In this document: positions 1-8,706 of the stretch, one piece after another
Layout: every line of letters begins with the position of its first letter
How positions within the stretch are numbered: position 1 is the stretch's first letter
Assembly: GCF_013393945.1 (NCBI RefSeq)
Contig: NZ_CP040297.1
Location: 310,001 to 374,000, forward strand
Reading direction: 5' to 3'
Length of the DNA stretch: 64,000 nt
Source of the DNA: Nostoc sp. TCL26-01
Lineage (GTDB): Bacteria > Cyanobacteriota > Cyanobacteriia > Cyanobacteriales > Nostocaceae
Notes under the pieces: generated by a model
Database searches by the model: none
Seen by the model: the letters and a program-made list of their open reading frames with translations, nothing else
Told to the model about the DNA's origin: nothing
Position numbers and translations under genes: made by a program

Positions 1-1
1 T

Positions 2-676
2 TGTTTTGCTTTGAGAAGTTTGCATAATGCCGCCGTTGATGTTCTGCAACCTTTGGCTAAGGGAGATTTGTTAACTACCCGCCAAACTTTGAGTCAATAT
101 GTTGGTCGAGATACACACAATCTCTCAGAAGCAGAAATTTTGCGGGCTATTCTAGAAACAGTTACAGAAAATGCTGTTGATGGGGTAATGGCTCCTTTGT
201 TTTATGCTGTTATGGGTGCATTTCTCCCAGGAGTAGGGGCAGTTCCTCTGGCTTTAGCATATAAAGCTAGTAGCACCCTTGATTCTATGGTGGGTTACAA
301 AGAAGCACCTTATACATATTTAGGCTGGTTTAGTGCGCGGCTAGAAGATGGCTTGACTTGGTTTCCTTGTCGTCTCACCGTCTTCACATTAGGATTGATC
401 TCAACTAAACCTTTATATGTATGGCAAGTTTGTCGTCGAGATGCGATCGCTGATCCTAGTCCTAACTCTGGTTGGAGTGAATGCGTCTACGCTGCTATCT
501 TGGGTGTGCAGATGGGAGGAACAAACTGGTATCGTGGAATAGCCAAGCAAAAACCACTTTTAGGAGATCCCATCTATCCCATCACCCCAAATCATATCTA
601 CACTGCTTTGCAACTAACTAGATATTGCTTTTGGCTCTGGCTAGGGATAGCAATCATCATCCTCTTGTTACTTTAA
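2..676 (+). CDS. cobD: Adenosylcobinamide-phosphate synthase CobD/CbiB, 5'-truncated by window edge
   Basis: This is the C-terminal part of a CobD/CbiB membrane protein, which attaches the aminopropanol arm to adenosylcobyric acid in cobalamin synthesis. The reading frame is open to the window edge, so the N-terminus is missing: about 220 residues are visible and the family usually has about 320. Typical segments are ETVTENAVDGVMAPLFYA, LALAYKASSTLDSMVGYK and a C-terminal hydrophobic helix (WLWLGIAIIILLLL). The TTG at position 11 is an internal codon and not a convincing start. Downstream come repeats and then pyrR; no cobalamin gene follows in this window. Confidence 0.93.
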   Translation, partial: CFALRSLHNAAVDVLQPLAKGDLLTTRQTLSQYVGRDTHNLSEAEILRAILETVTENAVDGVMAPLFYAVMGAFLPGVGAVPLALAYKASSTLDSMVGYKEAPYTYLGWFSARLEDGLTWFPCRLTVFTLGLISTKPLYVWQVCRRDAIADPSPNSGWSECVYAAILGVQMGGTNWYRGIAKQKPLLGDPIYPITPNHIYTALQLTRYCFWLWLGIAIIILLLL

Positions 677-696
677 ACAATTAGTTAATGAGTATA

Positions 697-758
697 GGAC
701 AAGGAGACAGGGGACAAGGGGACAAGAGGATAAGGGGACAAGGGGACAAGGAGACAAG
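697..758. repeat. Purine-rich GGGGACAA tandem repeat
   Basis: Imperfect direct repeats of about 8 bp (GGGGACAA, with GAGACAAG and GGATAAGG variants) lie just after the cobD stop. Similar low-complexity DNA occurs at 59657-59726 and, as its complement, inside the nurA reading frame near 14060-14165. No coding function is seen. Confidence 0.75.
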
Positions 759-810
759 AAAAAAATTCTTGATTACTCTTTCCCCCCTCTCCTCCTCCCC
801 CCCCTCTCCC

Positions 811-972
811 CTACGGTGTACACACAAGTCTTATAAAGTTGTCCAAAAACGTTTTGATCCTCCCTAGCCCTTAAAAAGGGGGGAATTAGATTTAAAGTCC
901 CCCTTTTTAAGGGGGATTTAGGGGGATCAGATAACATTTCGTATTGAGCCTAGAGATGTGTGTACACTGTAG
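811..972. mobile_element. MITE-like element with 16-bp terminal inverted repeats
   Basis: The left end CTACGGTGTACACACA (811-826) is the inverse of TGTGTGTACACTGTAG (957-972) with one mismatch. Between them lies a second imperfect palindrome built from GATCC...CCCTTAAAAAGGGGGG and its partner TTTTTAAGGGGGATTTAGGG (about 856-929). At 162 bp with no coding capacity it fits a non-autonomous palindromic element. Pyrimidine-rich tracts on both sides hide any target duplication. Confidence 0.7.
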
Positions 973-1047
973 CCCCCTCTCCCCCTCCTCCCCTCTCCCC
1001 CCCTCCCCTCCCCTCTCCCCCTCCTCCCCTCTCCCCAGCCCCCCTCT
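973..1047. repeat. Polypyrimidine CCCCTCTCC tract abutting pyrR
   Basis: About 75 bases of almost pure C and T run from the element end to the pyrR start codon; a similar tract lies at 781-810. No Shine-Dalgarno-like purine stretch is available for pyrR. Confidence 0.8.
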
Positions 1048-1590
1048 ATGGCTACACCTGCCAAAACAGTTGAAATCCTTTCCCCAGAAGACCTCCGTCG
1101 GACTTTAACACGTCTAGCATCGCAGATTGTGGAAAGAACACGTGATTTATCACAACTAGCACTTATCGGTATTTATACTAGGGGTGTGCCGTTAGCTGAA
1201 TTGTTAGCCCGGCAGATTGAGACACTGGAAGGTATTAATGTTGCCGTGGGAGCATTAGACATTACCTTTTATCGAGATGATCTCGACCAAATCGGGTTGC
1301 GAACTCCAGCAAAAACTAACATCCCTTTTGACTTGACAGGGAAAACAGTGGTGTTAGTAGATGATGTGATTTTCAAAGGGCGCACGATTCGCGCTGCGTT
1401 GAATGCTGTCACTGAGTACGGTAGACCAGAGCTAATTCGTTTAGCTGTGTTAGTTGATAGGGGTCATAGAGAATTACCAATTCATCCCGATTTTATTGGC
1501 AAGCAGCTACCCACAGCCAAAGAAGAGGTAGTGAAGGTTTATCTGCAAGATTGGGATGATAGAGATGCAGTAGAGTTAATTGGCTATTAG
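1048..1590 (+). CDS. pyrR: PyrR: pyrimidine regulator / uracil phosphoribosyltransferase
   Basis: The 180-residue protein matches PyrR in length and carries the phosphoribosyltransferase PRPP loop [18 protein letters not shown] at about residues 101-118. Family members convert uracil and PRPP to UMP, and in some bacteria bind pyr mRNA to attenuate transcription; whether the RNA-binding role applies in cyanobacteria is not shown here. The ATG follows a polypyrimidine tract and has no visible ribosome-binding site, so the start rests on the family-like N-terminus. No other pyr gene is adjacent. Confidence 0.93.
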   Translation: MATPAKTVEILSPEDLRRTLTRLASQIVERTRDLSQLALIGIYTRGVPLAELLARQIETLEGINVAVGALDITFYRDDLDQIGLRTPAKTNIPFDLTGKTVVLVDDVIFKGRTIRAALNAVTEYGRPELIRLAVLVDRGHRELPIHPDFIGKQLPTAKEEVVKVYLQDWDDRDAVELIGY

Positions 1591-2051
1591 TTCTGGAAAT
1601 TGGTAGCCCAAAGCTAGATTTTTATCCCTACCTATGACACAGATCACAGCTTTTTGGTACTTAAAGCAATAACATACGTGATATTTACCAAATCAACCCT
1701 GTAGTTCCTGACAAAAAATATGCAAAATTATAGTCTGCTTTCATCAACATAGTTGATTGATTTTTACTATCTATACACCTTAGCTACGGAGAATTTTGTA
1801 GACATTCGTCCACCTGTAAAGGATGAACTAGGGGTGATAGCAGCCATGAAAAATCAATTGTCATATGCAACAAGCTACCGATATTGTCCTGACAATATTT
1901 AGAGGCTGAGGAAGATATATGTCATATCTACAATTGGGATGTTAATTTTTTCATCCTTGGGCAATATTTGTCTTTTGGGTTAAAGCCGTGAAGACAAAGA
2001 AAATATAGTTTGAAGTTGGGAAACTGCCACTAGAAGCCACAGGAGGAAGCA
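1591..2051. other. Gene-free interval before the hybrid kinase
   Basis: These 461 bases are AT-rich and contain no convincing gene. The only clear signal is a strong Shine-Dalgarno sequence, AGGAGGA at 2041-2047, which sets the start of the following kinase gene at 2052. The rest is probably promoter and leader, but no specific box could be assigned. Confidence 0.6.
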
Positions 2052-3947
2052 ATGGACAAAAGTCCAATCAGAGTGCTTTTAGTTGACGATGACGAAAAAT
2101 ATTATCTTTTGATGCGGAATTGGTTCAGTGAGTTTCGGGTAGCTAGTTGTGAGTTGGCATGGGTAGATAATTATGAGGCGGCGAAGGAAGCGATCGCTCA
2201 TTACCAACATGATATATATCTGATAGACTACCGTCTAGGAATTCACAGTGGTTTAGAACTGTTACGCGAAGTTATTGCTCATGGCTGCAAATCTCCGATC
2301 ATTTTGCTCACTGGTCAAGGAGACTGGAAAATAGACATAGAAGCCATGAAAACAGGAGCAGCCGATTATCTGGAAAAAAGTCAATTGAATGCACCTCTTT
2401 TGGAGCGTTCTATTCGTTATGCTATTGAACGTAAGCAAACAGAACAACAAATCCGCGCCCAAGCAGCTTTACTTGATGTGGCTAACGATGCCATTTTTGT
2501 ACAAGATTTAGACCAGCAAATTTTATTTTGGAACAAAGCAGCACAGTTACTTTACGGTTGGACACCAGAAGCCGCAACTGGCCGTAAAACTCAAGAACTT
2601 TGGCAAGAAAAAAATATATCTTTGTTACAAAAAGCACTTACACAATTGATAAAAAATGGCTCTTGGAAGGGAGAATTATATCAAATAACTAAATCTGGTA
2701 GAGAAATTATTGTCGAAAGTCGCTGGACATTAGTACGTGAATTTGGACACAAACCTCAATCTATTCTAGTTGTCAACACGGAAATTACCCAAAAAAAACA
2801 ACTAGAAGCGCAATTTCTCCGCGCCCAAAGACTAGAAAGTATCGGTACACTAGCCAGTGGAATTGCTCATGATCTCAACAACGTCCTTGCTCCCATTTTA
2901 ATGACAGCTCAACTTTTAGAATCACAAATTCAAGATGAGCGATCGCGCCGAATATTACCTATATTAATTACTAATGCTAAACGTGGAGCTAATTTAGTTA
3001 AGCAGGTTTTGTCTTTTACTCGTGGTCTTGAAGGTGAACGCACTCTGTTGCAATTAAAGCATTTAATCACAGAAATTCAGCAGGTAATTAAAGAAACATT
3101 TCCCAAATCAATTGAAGTGACTACTCAATCACCTCAAAATCTTTGGACTGTTTCTGGTGATGCGACTCAATTACATCAAGTCTTGATGAATTTGTGTGTC
3201 AATGCTCGTGATGCCATGCCCAGAGGTGGAGAGCTAAAAATTATTAGTGAAAATCTCTTAGTTGATGAAAACTACGCCAGAATGAATCTGGATGCCAAAA
3301 TAGGCCCCTATGTGGTAATTACTGTAACTGATACCGGAACTGGTATTCGTCCAGAAATATTAGATAGAATATTTGAACCATTTTTTACTACTAAAGAACT
3401 CGGTCAAGGTACAGGACTCGGTCTTTCAACTGTACTAGGTATTATTAAAAGTCATGGCGGTTTTATCAACGTCCACACAGAAGAAGGAAAAGGTAGCCAA
3501 TTTAAAATATATCTCCCTGCACAAGAAGCAAAAGAAACCTTAGAAGAAGCAGAATTAAACTTACCTTCAGGAAATGGAGAATTAATTTTAGTTGTAGATG
3601 ATGAAGCCGCCATTAGAGATATTACTAAAACATCTTTAGAAAGCCATAATTACAAAGCCATTACAGCTAGCGATGGCATTGAAGCCATAGCTTTATATGC
3701 AGAACATCGTCATGAAATATCTCTAGTTTTAACAGATATGGTGATGCCATCAATGGATGGATTAACTACTATTAAGACGTTACAAAAAATTAATCCTCAA
3801 GTCAAAATTATTGCTGTGAGTGGACTAGCCACTACAGATAAAGTAAACACTGCTCATAAAATGGGTGTACACGCATTTTTATCTAAGCCTTATACAGCAA
3901 ATCAATTATTACAAACAATTAGTAATATTAAACATAAAAATAGTTGA
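2052..3947 (+). CDS. Hybrid histidine kinase REC-PAS-HisKA-HATPase-REC
   Basis: A 631-residue soluble signalling protein. The N-terminal receiver (about 7-125) has VDDD acidic residues and phospho-Asp D59 in LIDYRLG. A PAS domain (about 135-248) follows, then a dimerisation/phosphoacceptor helix with H273 in GIAHDLNNVLAPI. The ATPase domain shows the N box (NLCVNARDAM), DTGTGI, FEPFFTTK and GTGLGLS. A C-terminal receiver (about 510-630) has D562 in LTDMVMPSMDG. No membrane segment is present, so it is likely cytosolic, with input from the receiver and PAS domains. The start is fixed by a strong SD at 2041. No partner regulator is adjacent, and the signal is unknown. Confidence 0.93.
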   Translation: MDKSPIRVLLVDDDEKYYLLMRNWFSEFRVASCELAWVDNYEAAKEAIAHYQHDIYLIDYRLGIHSGLELLREVIAHGCKSPIILLTGQGDWKIDIEAMKTGAADYLEKSQLNAPLLERSIRYAIERKQTEQQIRAQAALLDVANDAIFVQDLDQQILFWNKAAQLLYGWTPEAATGRKTQELWQEKNISLLQKALTQLIKNGSWKGELYQITKSGREIIVESRWTLVREFGHKPQSILVVNTEITQKKQLEAQFLRAQRLESIGTLASGIAHDLNNVLAPILMTAQLLESQIQDERSRRILPILITNAKRGANLVKQVLSFTRGLEGERTLLQLKHLITEIQQVIKETFPKSIEVTTQSPQNLWTVSGDATQLHQVLMNLCVNARDAMPRGGELKIISENLLVDENYARMNLDAKIGPYVVITVTDTGTGIRPEILDRIFEPFFTTKELGQGTGLGLSTVLGIIKSHGGFINVHTEEGKGSQFKIYLPAQEAKETLEEAELNLPSGNGELILVVDDEAAIRDITKTSLESHNYKAITASDGIEAIALYAEHRHEISLVLTDMVMPSMDGLTTIKTLQKINPQVKIIAVSGLATTDKVNTAHKMGVHAFLSKPYTANQLLQTISNIKHKNS

Positions 3948-3960
3948 AGTAGTATTGGCT

Positions 3961-4038
3961 GTAGGTTGGTTGGAGGCTTTGCGTAACCCAACATTCTTAG
4001 GACTTTGTTGGGTTTCACTATCGCTCAACCCAACCTAC
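3961..4038. repeat. Nested palindromic repeat, possible bidirectional terminator
   Basis: GTAGGTTGG (3961-3969) pairs with CCAACCTAC (4030-4038), and inside it AACCCAACA (3985-3993) pairs with TGTTGGGTT (4006-4014). It sits between the convergent kinase and serS genes, so it could form a transcript-ending structure for either, although there is no strong T-run. It resembles dispersed palindromes common in Nostoc genomes. Confidence 0.7.
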
Positions 4039-4053
4039 TTTTCTTAGAAATTG

Positions 4054-5334
4054 CTATAAAACCTCTCTCCCTAAAAAGGGTTGCAACACCTCCGGTATCA
4101 ATACCCTGCCATCAGGCTGTTGATAATTTTCCAGTATAGCTGCCATTGTCCGTCCGACAGCCAAGCCAGAACCGTTGAGGGTATGCACAAACTGAGTACC
4201 TTTCTTGCCAGCCTCTTTAAACCGAATATCAGCTCGTCGCGCTTGAAAATCTACCATATTGGAACAGCTAGAAATTTCCCGGTACTTACCAGAAGACGGT
4301 AGCCAAACCTCTAAATCGTAGGTTTTAGTCGAGGAAAAACCTAAATCACCACTACATAAATTGATGACTCGGTAAGGCAAACGCAAAGCTTGTAAAATCG
4401 CTGCGGCATTTTCTACCAATTTTTCCAACTCATCAAAGGAACTACTGGGATGAACAAATTTCACCAACTCCACTTTGTTGAATTGATGTAAGCGAATTAA
4501 TCCCCGCATATCCCGCCCATAACTACCCGCTTCCCGACGGAAACAGGGAGTATACGCACAGTGATAAATTGGTAAGTCTTCAGCCGCGAGAATTTCTTCT
4601 CTGTATAAGTTCGTTAGCGGAACTTCTGCTGTGGGAATTAGCCACAAATCATCATCAGCGCATTTAAAGCTTTCTTCCGCAAATTTAGGTAACTGACCTG
4701 TGGCTGTTAAAGAATCAGTATTTACTAAAAGTGGTGGACTGACTTCTACATACCCAGCTTGAGTTTGTGTTGTCAGCATGAAGTGAATTAATGCCCTCTC
4801 TAAAGCCGCACCAGCCCCTATCAGGTTGACAAAGCGACTTTGAGCAACTTTTACGGCACGCTCTACGTTGAGAATACCCAGCTTTTCGCCGATTTCCCAG
4901 TGGGGTAAGATATTTGGATGCTGGGGTATGTACTCATCGCCCCAACGGCGCACCTCTACGTTTTCTTCCTCACTTTTACCAACAGGTGTAAATTCGCTGG
5001 GTAAATTGGGAATTGCGAGTAATAGTCTTTCTATTTCTGCTTTGAGTTCTTTTTCTTGTGGTTCTAGTTCGCTCAGTTGAGCTTTCACAGCATTACCCTC
5101 ATCCCGCAGAGTTTGAATTTCTGAGTCTTGAGGGTTGACACCTGATTTTACCTTCTGCCCAACGAGTTTACCAATTTCATTACTCCGAGCTTGGAGTTGA
5201 CTACGACTCATCTCCAATTCTCGTTGTTGCTTATCTAACTGCAATATTGGTTGAATATCATACTTACCACTGCGACTATCCAACCGTTCCTGAATTAGTT
5301 GGGGATTTTCCCGTATTTGCTTAATATCCAGCAC
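4054..5334 (-). CDS. serS: Serine--tRNA ligase
   Basis: A 426-residue class II aminoacyl-tRNA synthetase that charges tRNA-Ser. The N-terminal region (about 25-105) is the long antiparallel coiled coil that holds the tRNA arm. The catalytic part shows motif 2 ([18 protein letters not shown]) and motif 3 ([18 protein letters not shown]). Length and ends fit the family. Translation appears to begin at GTG (5332-5334), giving [11 protein letters not shown], the expected SerS N-terminus. It faces the hybrid kinase across a palindromic repeat. Confidence 0.97.
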   Translation of the reverse strand: MLDIKQIRENPQLIQERLDSRSGKYDIQPILQLDKQQRELEMSRSQLQARSNEIGKLVGQKVKSGVNPQDSEIQTLRDEGNAVKAQLSELEPQEKELKAEIERLLLAIPNLPSEFTPVGKSEEENVEVRRWGDEYIPQHPNILPHWEIGEKLGILNVERAVKVAQSRFVNLIGAGAALERALIHFMLTTQTQAGYVEVSPPLLVNTDSLTATGQLPKFAEESFKCADDDLWLIPTAEVPLTNLYREEILAAEDLPIYHCAYTPCFRREAGSYGRDMRGLIRLHQFNKVELVKFVHPSSSFDELEKLVENAAAILQALRLPYRVINLCSGDLGFSSTKTYDLEVWLPSSGKYREISSCSNMVDFQARRADIRFKEAGKKGTQFVHTLNGSGLAVGRTMAAILENYQQPDGRVLIPEVLQPFLGREVL

Positions 5335-5559
5335 AAATTTTTCTCAGTCTTTAGCTTAGAATTTTGTTTACCAATACAGTTAACACATTAGAATTCAGCA
5401 TATATTAATTTTGGCTGGCTGGAACTGGAAATTTCATTTTGATGGAAAAAGACATAAGTCTAAAAAGAGGATAAAATTTTCAGTTAGTTTTGACCACAGA
5501 GGCACGTTCGCAAAGCGTCTCGCAGAGAAGACACGGAGAGAAAAGCCAAGCCTGCTATT

Positions 5560-6135
5560 TTACGGGCGATTGATGCGATTGATTAGCCACAGTGAGGCTA
5601 CAAGCCCGGCAAAGTGGGCAGAAACAGTGTTGGTGTTTGCTTGTACTACCAACATATCTAAACCGCTAATGATGCGGGTAGGGTCAAATAATTGGGTGGT
5701 TATGGCTTGAGGTGATATGGATCTGGCTACCAGTGTACCAACGATCGCCTGCGCTCCTAATAATGTCACCAGTGTTCCCCCCAAGTTGATCCATAGTCCC
5801 ATGCGTAAGATTTGTATTGTCTCAGCTTTGCGGGGACGGTTACTAGGGTTGGATGAGAGCAGTTGATTACCTATCCTGGTGTAGCGGTAGGCTAAATAGA
5901 TGCCTGCACCAAGAATGACTAATCCACATACTGCTAAAAATACCCCAAAACCAGTTCCCGGATTGTTATTAGGACTACCAGCTCTTTGACTAAAAATCGC
6001 AAATAGCAGAACAATAATTCCCGAAATTACACCTAGTACTAGCTGAATCCAAAAGCTAATCCAGCCAGTGAGGCGAAAAGTTTGGGCAATTGTACGGAGA
6101 TTAGAGGAGGAAGGAGCTTCAGGGTTTGGTGACAT
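5560..6135 (-). CDS. DUF3611 family membrane protein
   Basis: A 191-residue integral membrane protein with about four hydrophobic segments (starting at ISFWIQLVLGVISG, GFGVFLAVCGLVILG, GLWINLGGTLVTLLG and AGLVASLWLI). It matches the DUF3611 family of cyanobacteria and plastids; the function is unknown to me. The ATG at 6135 (MSPNPEAPSS) is preferred over an in-frame codon eight residues upstream because the extra residues look unlike the family. The long gap upstream holds a MITE. Confidence 0.8.
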   Translation of the reverse strand: MSPNPEAPSSSNLRTIAQTFRLTGWISFWIQLVLGVISGIIVLLFAIFSQRAGSPNNNPGTGFGVFLAVCGLVILGAGIYLAYRYTRIGNQLLSSNPSNRPRKAETIQILRMGLWINLGGTLVTLLGAQAIVGTLVARSISPQAITTQLFDPTRIISGLDMLVVQANTNTVSAHFAGLVASLWLINRINRP

Positions 6136-6203
6136 AATACAAAAAGGCGATCGCCACAAAAATCATACACCCATGCTGTCGGCTTGGCGCTGCTCTCAAA
6201 TAG

Positions 6204-6356
6204 TATCTTTATAAGACTTACGCCGTGTCACCAAATTTTCTGACTTTTTTGTCAATAGTCAACAGTCCAAAAAAAACTTGATTTTGACTATGGACTATGG
6301 ACTATTGACCACCCTCAGAAGGATTTCTTGGTTGAGTGCGTAAGTCCTATCTTTAT
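6204..6356. mobile_element. MITE-like element with 9-bp target duplication
   Basis: The element body is 6213-6347, with ends AAGACTTACGC and GCGTAAGTCC forming an inverted repeat. It is flanked on both sides by the direct repeat TATCTTTAT (6204-6212 and 6348-6356), the mark of a transposition event with a 9-bp staggered cut. It has no coding capacity, so a transposase elsewhere must have moved it. An inverted relative lies at 62501-62782. Confidence 0.8.
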
Positions 6357-6750
6357 TACTGGTATACTTTCTGTTAAAAAAAGTATTGATGAACTTTTAC
6401 AGAGTTACAGACAAAACAGCGTTTTACCTGTAAAATTTCTTCGATGGCATCTTAACGTTTAAGCAGCTCTATACTCACTTAGCATTACTCAACACCAAGA
6501 TAGAGGTACAACCACTATCTTCATTGCTCCTCACCACACTCATTAGAGCTTGCAGGGAGTGCTGAATCCAGCTCTCCTCAGATTTTGCTGTTCGTCCCAC
6601 ACTTTCAACAGTCTGGGTCTTTATGTGTTTTTACACCTGGGAAATTCTGCCTAAGTAGCGCTATATACTTACTCGGAAGCGAGTATTACTATATACTGAC
6701 TACAAAAATTAGATTTCAACTGAGAAATACTTTTAGCCATTAACTAACTT
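6357..6750. other. Long leader region upstream of padR
   Basis: Nearly 400 bases without a gene. I see AT-rich stretches and short local inverted repeats but no recognisable RNA family or operator. It is presumably the padR promoter and leader; a PadR-type protein often regulates itself here, but no specific operator could be assigned. Confidence 0.4.
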
Positions 6751-7104
6751 ATGAAACTTGAGGATATATATCAATTCTTTGAGAATCCTCCGCCAACTTA
6801 CCTCTGCCAGGAATTAGCGATTTGCTATATTCTGTATGTTTTACTACAAGGTGAATCTTACGGAACTGAGTTAATCCAACAATTAGAAACTGAACATCCT
6901 ACCTATCGGCTGTCAGATACTGTGCTATACAGTGCGATTAAATTTTTAGAAGACAACCGAGCCATAAATGGGTATTGGAAAAAGCTCGAAGGCCGAGGAA
7001 GACCAAGGCGGATGTACCAAGTTTCTCCAGAATGGCAAGTGCAAGCACAGGATTTAGCTCAACTTTGGCAAAATTACATTGGGGGAGGACAAATTAATAA
7101 ATAA
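6751..7104 (+). CDS. PadR family transcriptional regulator
   Basis: A 117-residue single-domain regulator. The winged-helix signature is spread over about residues 20-95: LCQELAICYILYVLLQG, then SYGTELIQQLE, the recognition-helix region SDTVLYSAIKFLEDN and the wing GRGRPRRMYQVSPEW. PadR proteins bind DNA as dimers and usually repress nearby genes in response to small ligands. The next gene, a cytochrome-assembly-like membrane protein, begins 45 bases downstream on the same strand, so the two may be co-transcribed. The ligand and target are unknown. Confidence 0.85.
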   Translation: MKLEDIYQFFENPPPTYLCQELAICYILYVLLQGESYGTELIQQLETEHPTYRLSDTVLYSAIKFLEDNRAINGYWKKLEGRGRPRRMYQVSPEWQVQAQDLAQLWQNYIGGGQINK

Positions 7105-7149
7105 TTAGTAAAGATTAAGTTTTCTCAAGTCCAATATTCACCATCACCT

Positions 7150-7680
7150 ATGGATACTGCTATTCTGCCATCAACTTTGCTACTCACTATACTGTTATCG
7201 GTTGGGCTAGTTTTCTTTATTCGTGCCTCCACTAAAGACCGGATAGAAACAGCGCAACTGATATCGGAGCAAGACGAAGCAGTCTTCATGCCACAGTTAC
7301 AGGATTATTTTCGTTCTCGGTCTTACCAAGTGGCAGAGGTAAACCAGGAACAAAACCAAGTAACTTTCCAAGGGTTGGTGCAACCAAGCATATTTCTAGC
7401 TGTGTTTTTAACAGTCCTAGCTGCTGCTGGTCTAACTTGTCTGTCTCTAGTTCTATCTTTGTTGTTCCCCGATCTTGGCAATATTTTTTTGGTACTTATA
7501 TTACTGTCACCTTTAAGCGGTATTTTCTACTGGAAAAAGGCAGGTAGGCTCGAAAAGGTTTTGCTGAAGCTAGAATCTCAAACTACCCAAGAGCGCTCTT
7601 TGAGTAAAATCACTGTGGTAGGTCATAGAGACGAACTGAGCGAGCTACAAAGAGTATTGCAATTAAAATCTGCCGAGTAA
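7150..7680 (+). CDS. CCB2/CCB4-like cofactor assembly of complex C factor
   Basis: A 176-residue membrane protein with an N-terminal transmembrane helix (LLLTILLSVGLVFFIRAST) and a hydrophobic hairpin at about 80-125 (FLAVFLTVLAAAGLTCLSL, LGNIFLVLILLSPLSGIFYW). It resembles the cyanobacterial 'cofactor assembly of complex C subunit B' family, whose chloroplast relatives CCB2 and CCB4 help attach heme ci to cytochrome b6. A thylakoid location is likely. The assignment comes from recalled family resemblance and not from a catalytic motif, so the exact step is uncertain. It follows padR by 45 bases. Confidence 0.65.
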   Translation: MDTAILPSTLLLTILLSVGLVFFIRASTKDRIETAQLISEQDEAVFMPQLQDYFRSRSYQVAEVNQEQNQVTFQGLVQPSIFLAVFLTVLAAAGLTCLSLVLSLLFPDLGNIFLVLILLSPLSGIFYWKKAGRLEKVLLKLESQTTQERSLSKITVVGHRDELSELQRVLQLKSAE

Positions 7681-7717
7681 GTTTCGCTGGATACCAGCAG
7701 AATCACCAGTACAAAGC

Positions 7718-7750
7718 GGCTAAAATCCTCAATATTTTACTTTTTTAGCC
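7718..7750 (+). terminator. Putative terminator after the CCB-like gene
   Basis: GGCTAAAA (7718-7725) pairs with TTTTAGCC (7743-7750) and lies 37 bases past the stop codon, in T-rich DNA. It could end the padR-CCB transcript. Confidence 0.45.
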
Positions 7751-7781
7751 CTTTACTTTTACCCATACCGTCTGTACTAGC

Positions 7782-7815
7782 GTTTTTCCCTACGACACAA
7801 CGCCGTAGGGAAAAC
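7782..7815. repeat. Strong inverted repeat GTTTTTCCCTACG / CGTAGGGAAAAC
   Basis: The arms at 7782-7794 and 7804-7815 pair over about 12 bp with one bulged base and a 9-base loop. No gene reads into it closely except the CCB-like gene, so it may be a second transcript end or a small dispersed palindrome. The rest of the 429-base gap shows nothing recognisable. Confidence 0.6.
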
Positions 7816-8109
7816 CTTTGTGTCAACAGAGCTTGCTGGACAATCCACAGGAGGAAAGTACAAATTAACTCTCACTTTTGGGTGTTTTTGCTTTCTTTTG
7901 ATTATCTTCCACATCATCAGACTAGAAATCAACCCAAACAAACTAAATTAGTTGGTTGAGAGGTAACTTGCTGATTACTGGGATTACCACCTTTACTGAC
8001 AAATCAATGACAAACTTAAAAAAAATGGAAATTTTGCATAAACTGATAATATTTGCCAGTTAAATGATTGTCAGTAGGCACACTCAAAACGTCAGAAACC
8101 ATTTGTAAT

Positions 8110-8427
8110 TCAGCGACTACCTACTGCCACTGGTTCTACACCTGCGGGAGATTCCAGTACTCGCAGGCTGGGGAACAAGAAATGATTTTCTTCAACGTAT
8201 TGAGCGCCAAATAGTCCTTTCTCTGCCCAAAAGTAACGGTCTGTAGTGTGTTCGTTTCGCTTTACGAGTAGCAACGCTGGTGGCAAGATCCCTTCAGCTT
8301 GAATAAATTTTCTGGCTGCTGTCACAGGTTTCTCTTCGCCGCTTTCGATGCTATATTGAGGCACGTGTTCTAGAATGCGTCGTCCTTCCTGGCGACGACG
8401 ACTTTTCCGTTTCCGTCTTCTTGCCAA
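8110..8427 (-). CDS. DUF3155 family protein
   Basis: A roughly 105-residue cyanobacterial protein of unknown function. It opens with a very basic segment (LARRRKRKSRRRQEGRRI) followed by a conserved globular part (PQYSIESGEEKPVTAARKFI). The start is placed at TTG 8425-8427 because GAGGAGG lies eight bases upstream (complement of 8436-8442); a start seven codons earlier would bury that ribosome-binding site inside the gene. The basic end suggests nucleic-acid or ribosome contact, which is inference only. It is divergent from the Hik2-like kinase. Confidence 0.82.
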   Translation of the reverse strand: MARRRKRKSRRRQEGRRILEHVPQYSIESGEEKPVTAARKFIQAEGILPPALLLVKRNEHTTDRYFWAEKGLFGAQYVEENHFLFPSLRVLESPAGVEPVAVGSR

Positions 8428-8435
8428 CCTATTTT

Positions 8436-8442
8436 CCTCCTC
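8436..8442 (-). promoter_or_regulatory. Shine-Dalgarno GAGGAGG deciding the DUF3155 start
   Basis: The complement of CCTCCTC gives GAGGAGG with eight bases to the TTG at 8427, ideal spacing for initiation there. Confidence 0.7.
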
Positions 8443-8706
8443 TTTCAAGCTATAGATTGTAGTGATAGCTACAAAATCCGTCGTAATTATATAAGTTCTA
8501 GTTCAAAAGATCAATAGTTTTTTAACTTTTGATACGACAAAAATATTACTAGTGGCGGTAGATAAATCAAAAGTAAATTGGTAAGAAATTTTTGGTGAAA
8601 GGCAATATTTCCGAGATTTAGTTAAGCTTTATGAAATAAATGAGGAAAATAGAGTACCTGCTTTTATCTTCCCTCAAATCCCGTGATCCTGAGCAAGAGC
8701 TGAAAA

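Noticed and set aside
3865..4047. Plus-strand 60-codon frame after the hybrid kinase
   Set aside because: It overlaps the kinase 3' end and the palindromic repeat and has no independent support.
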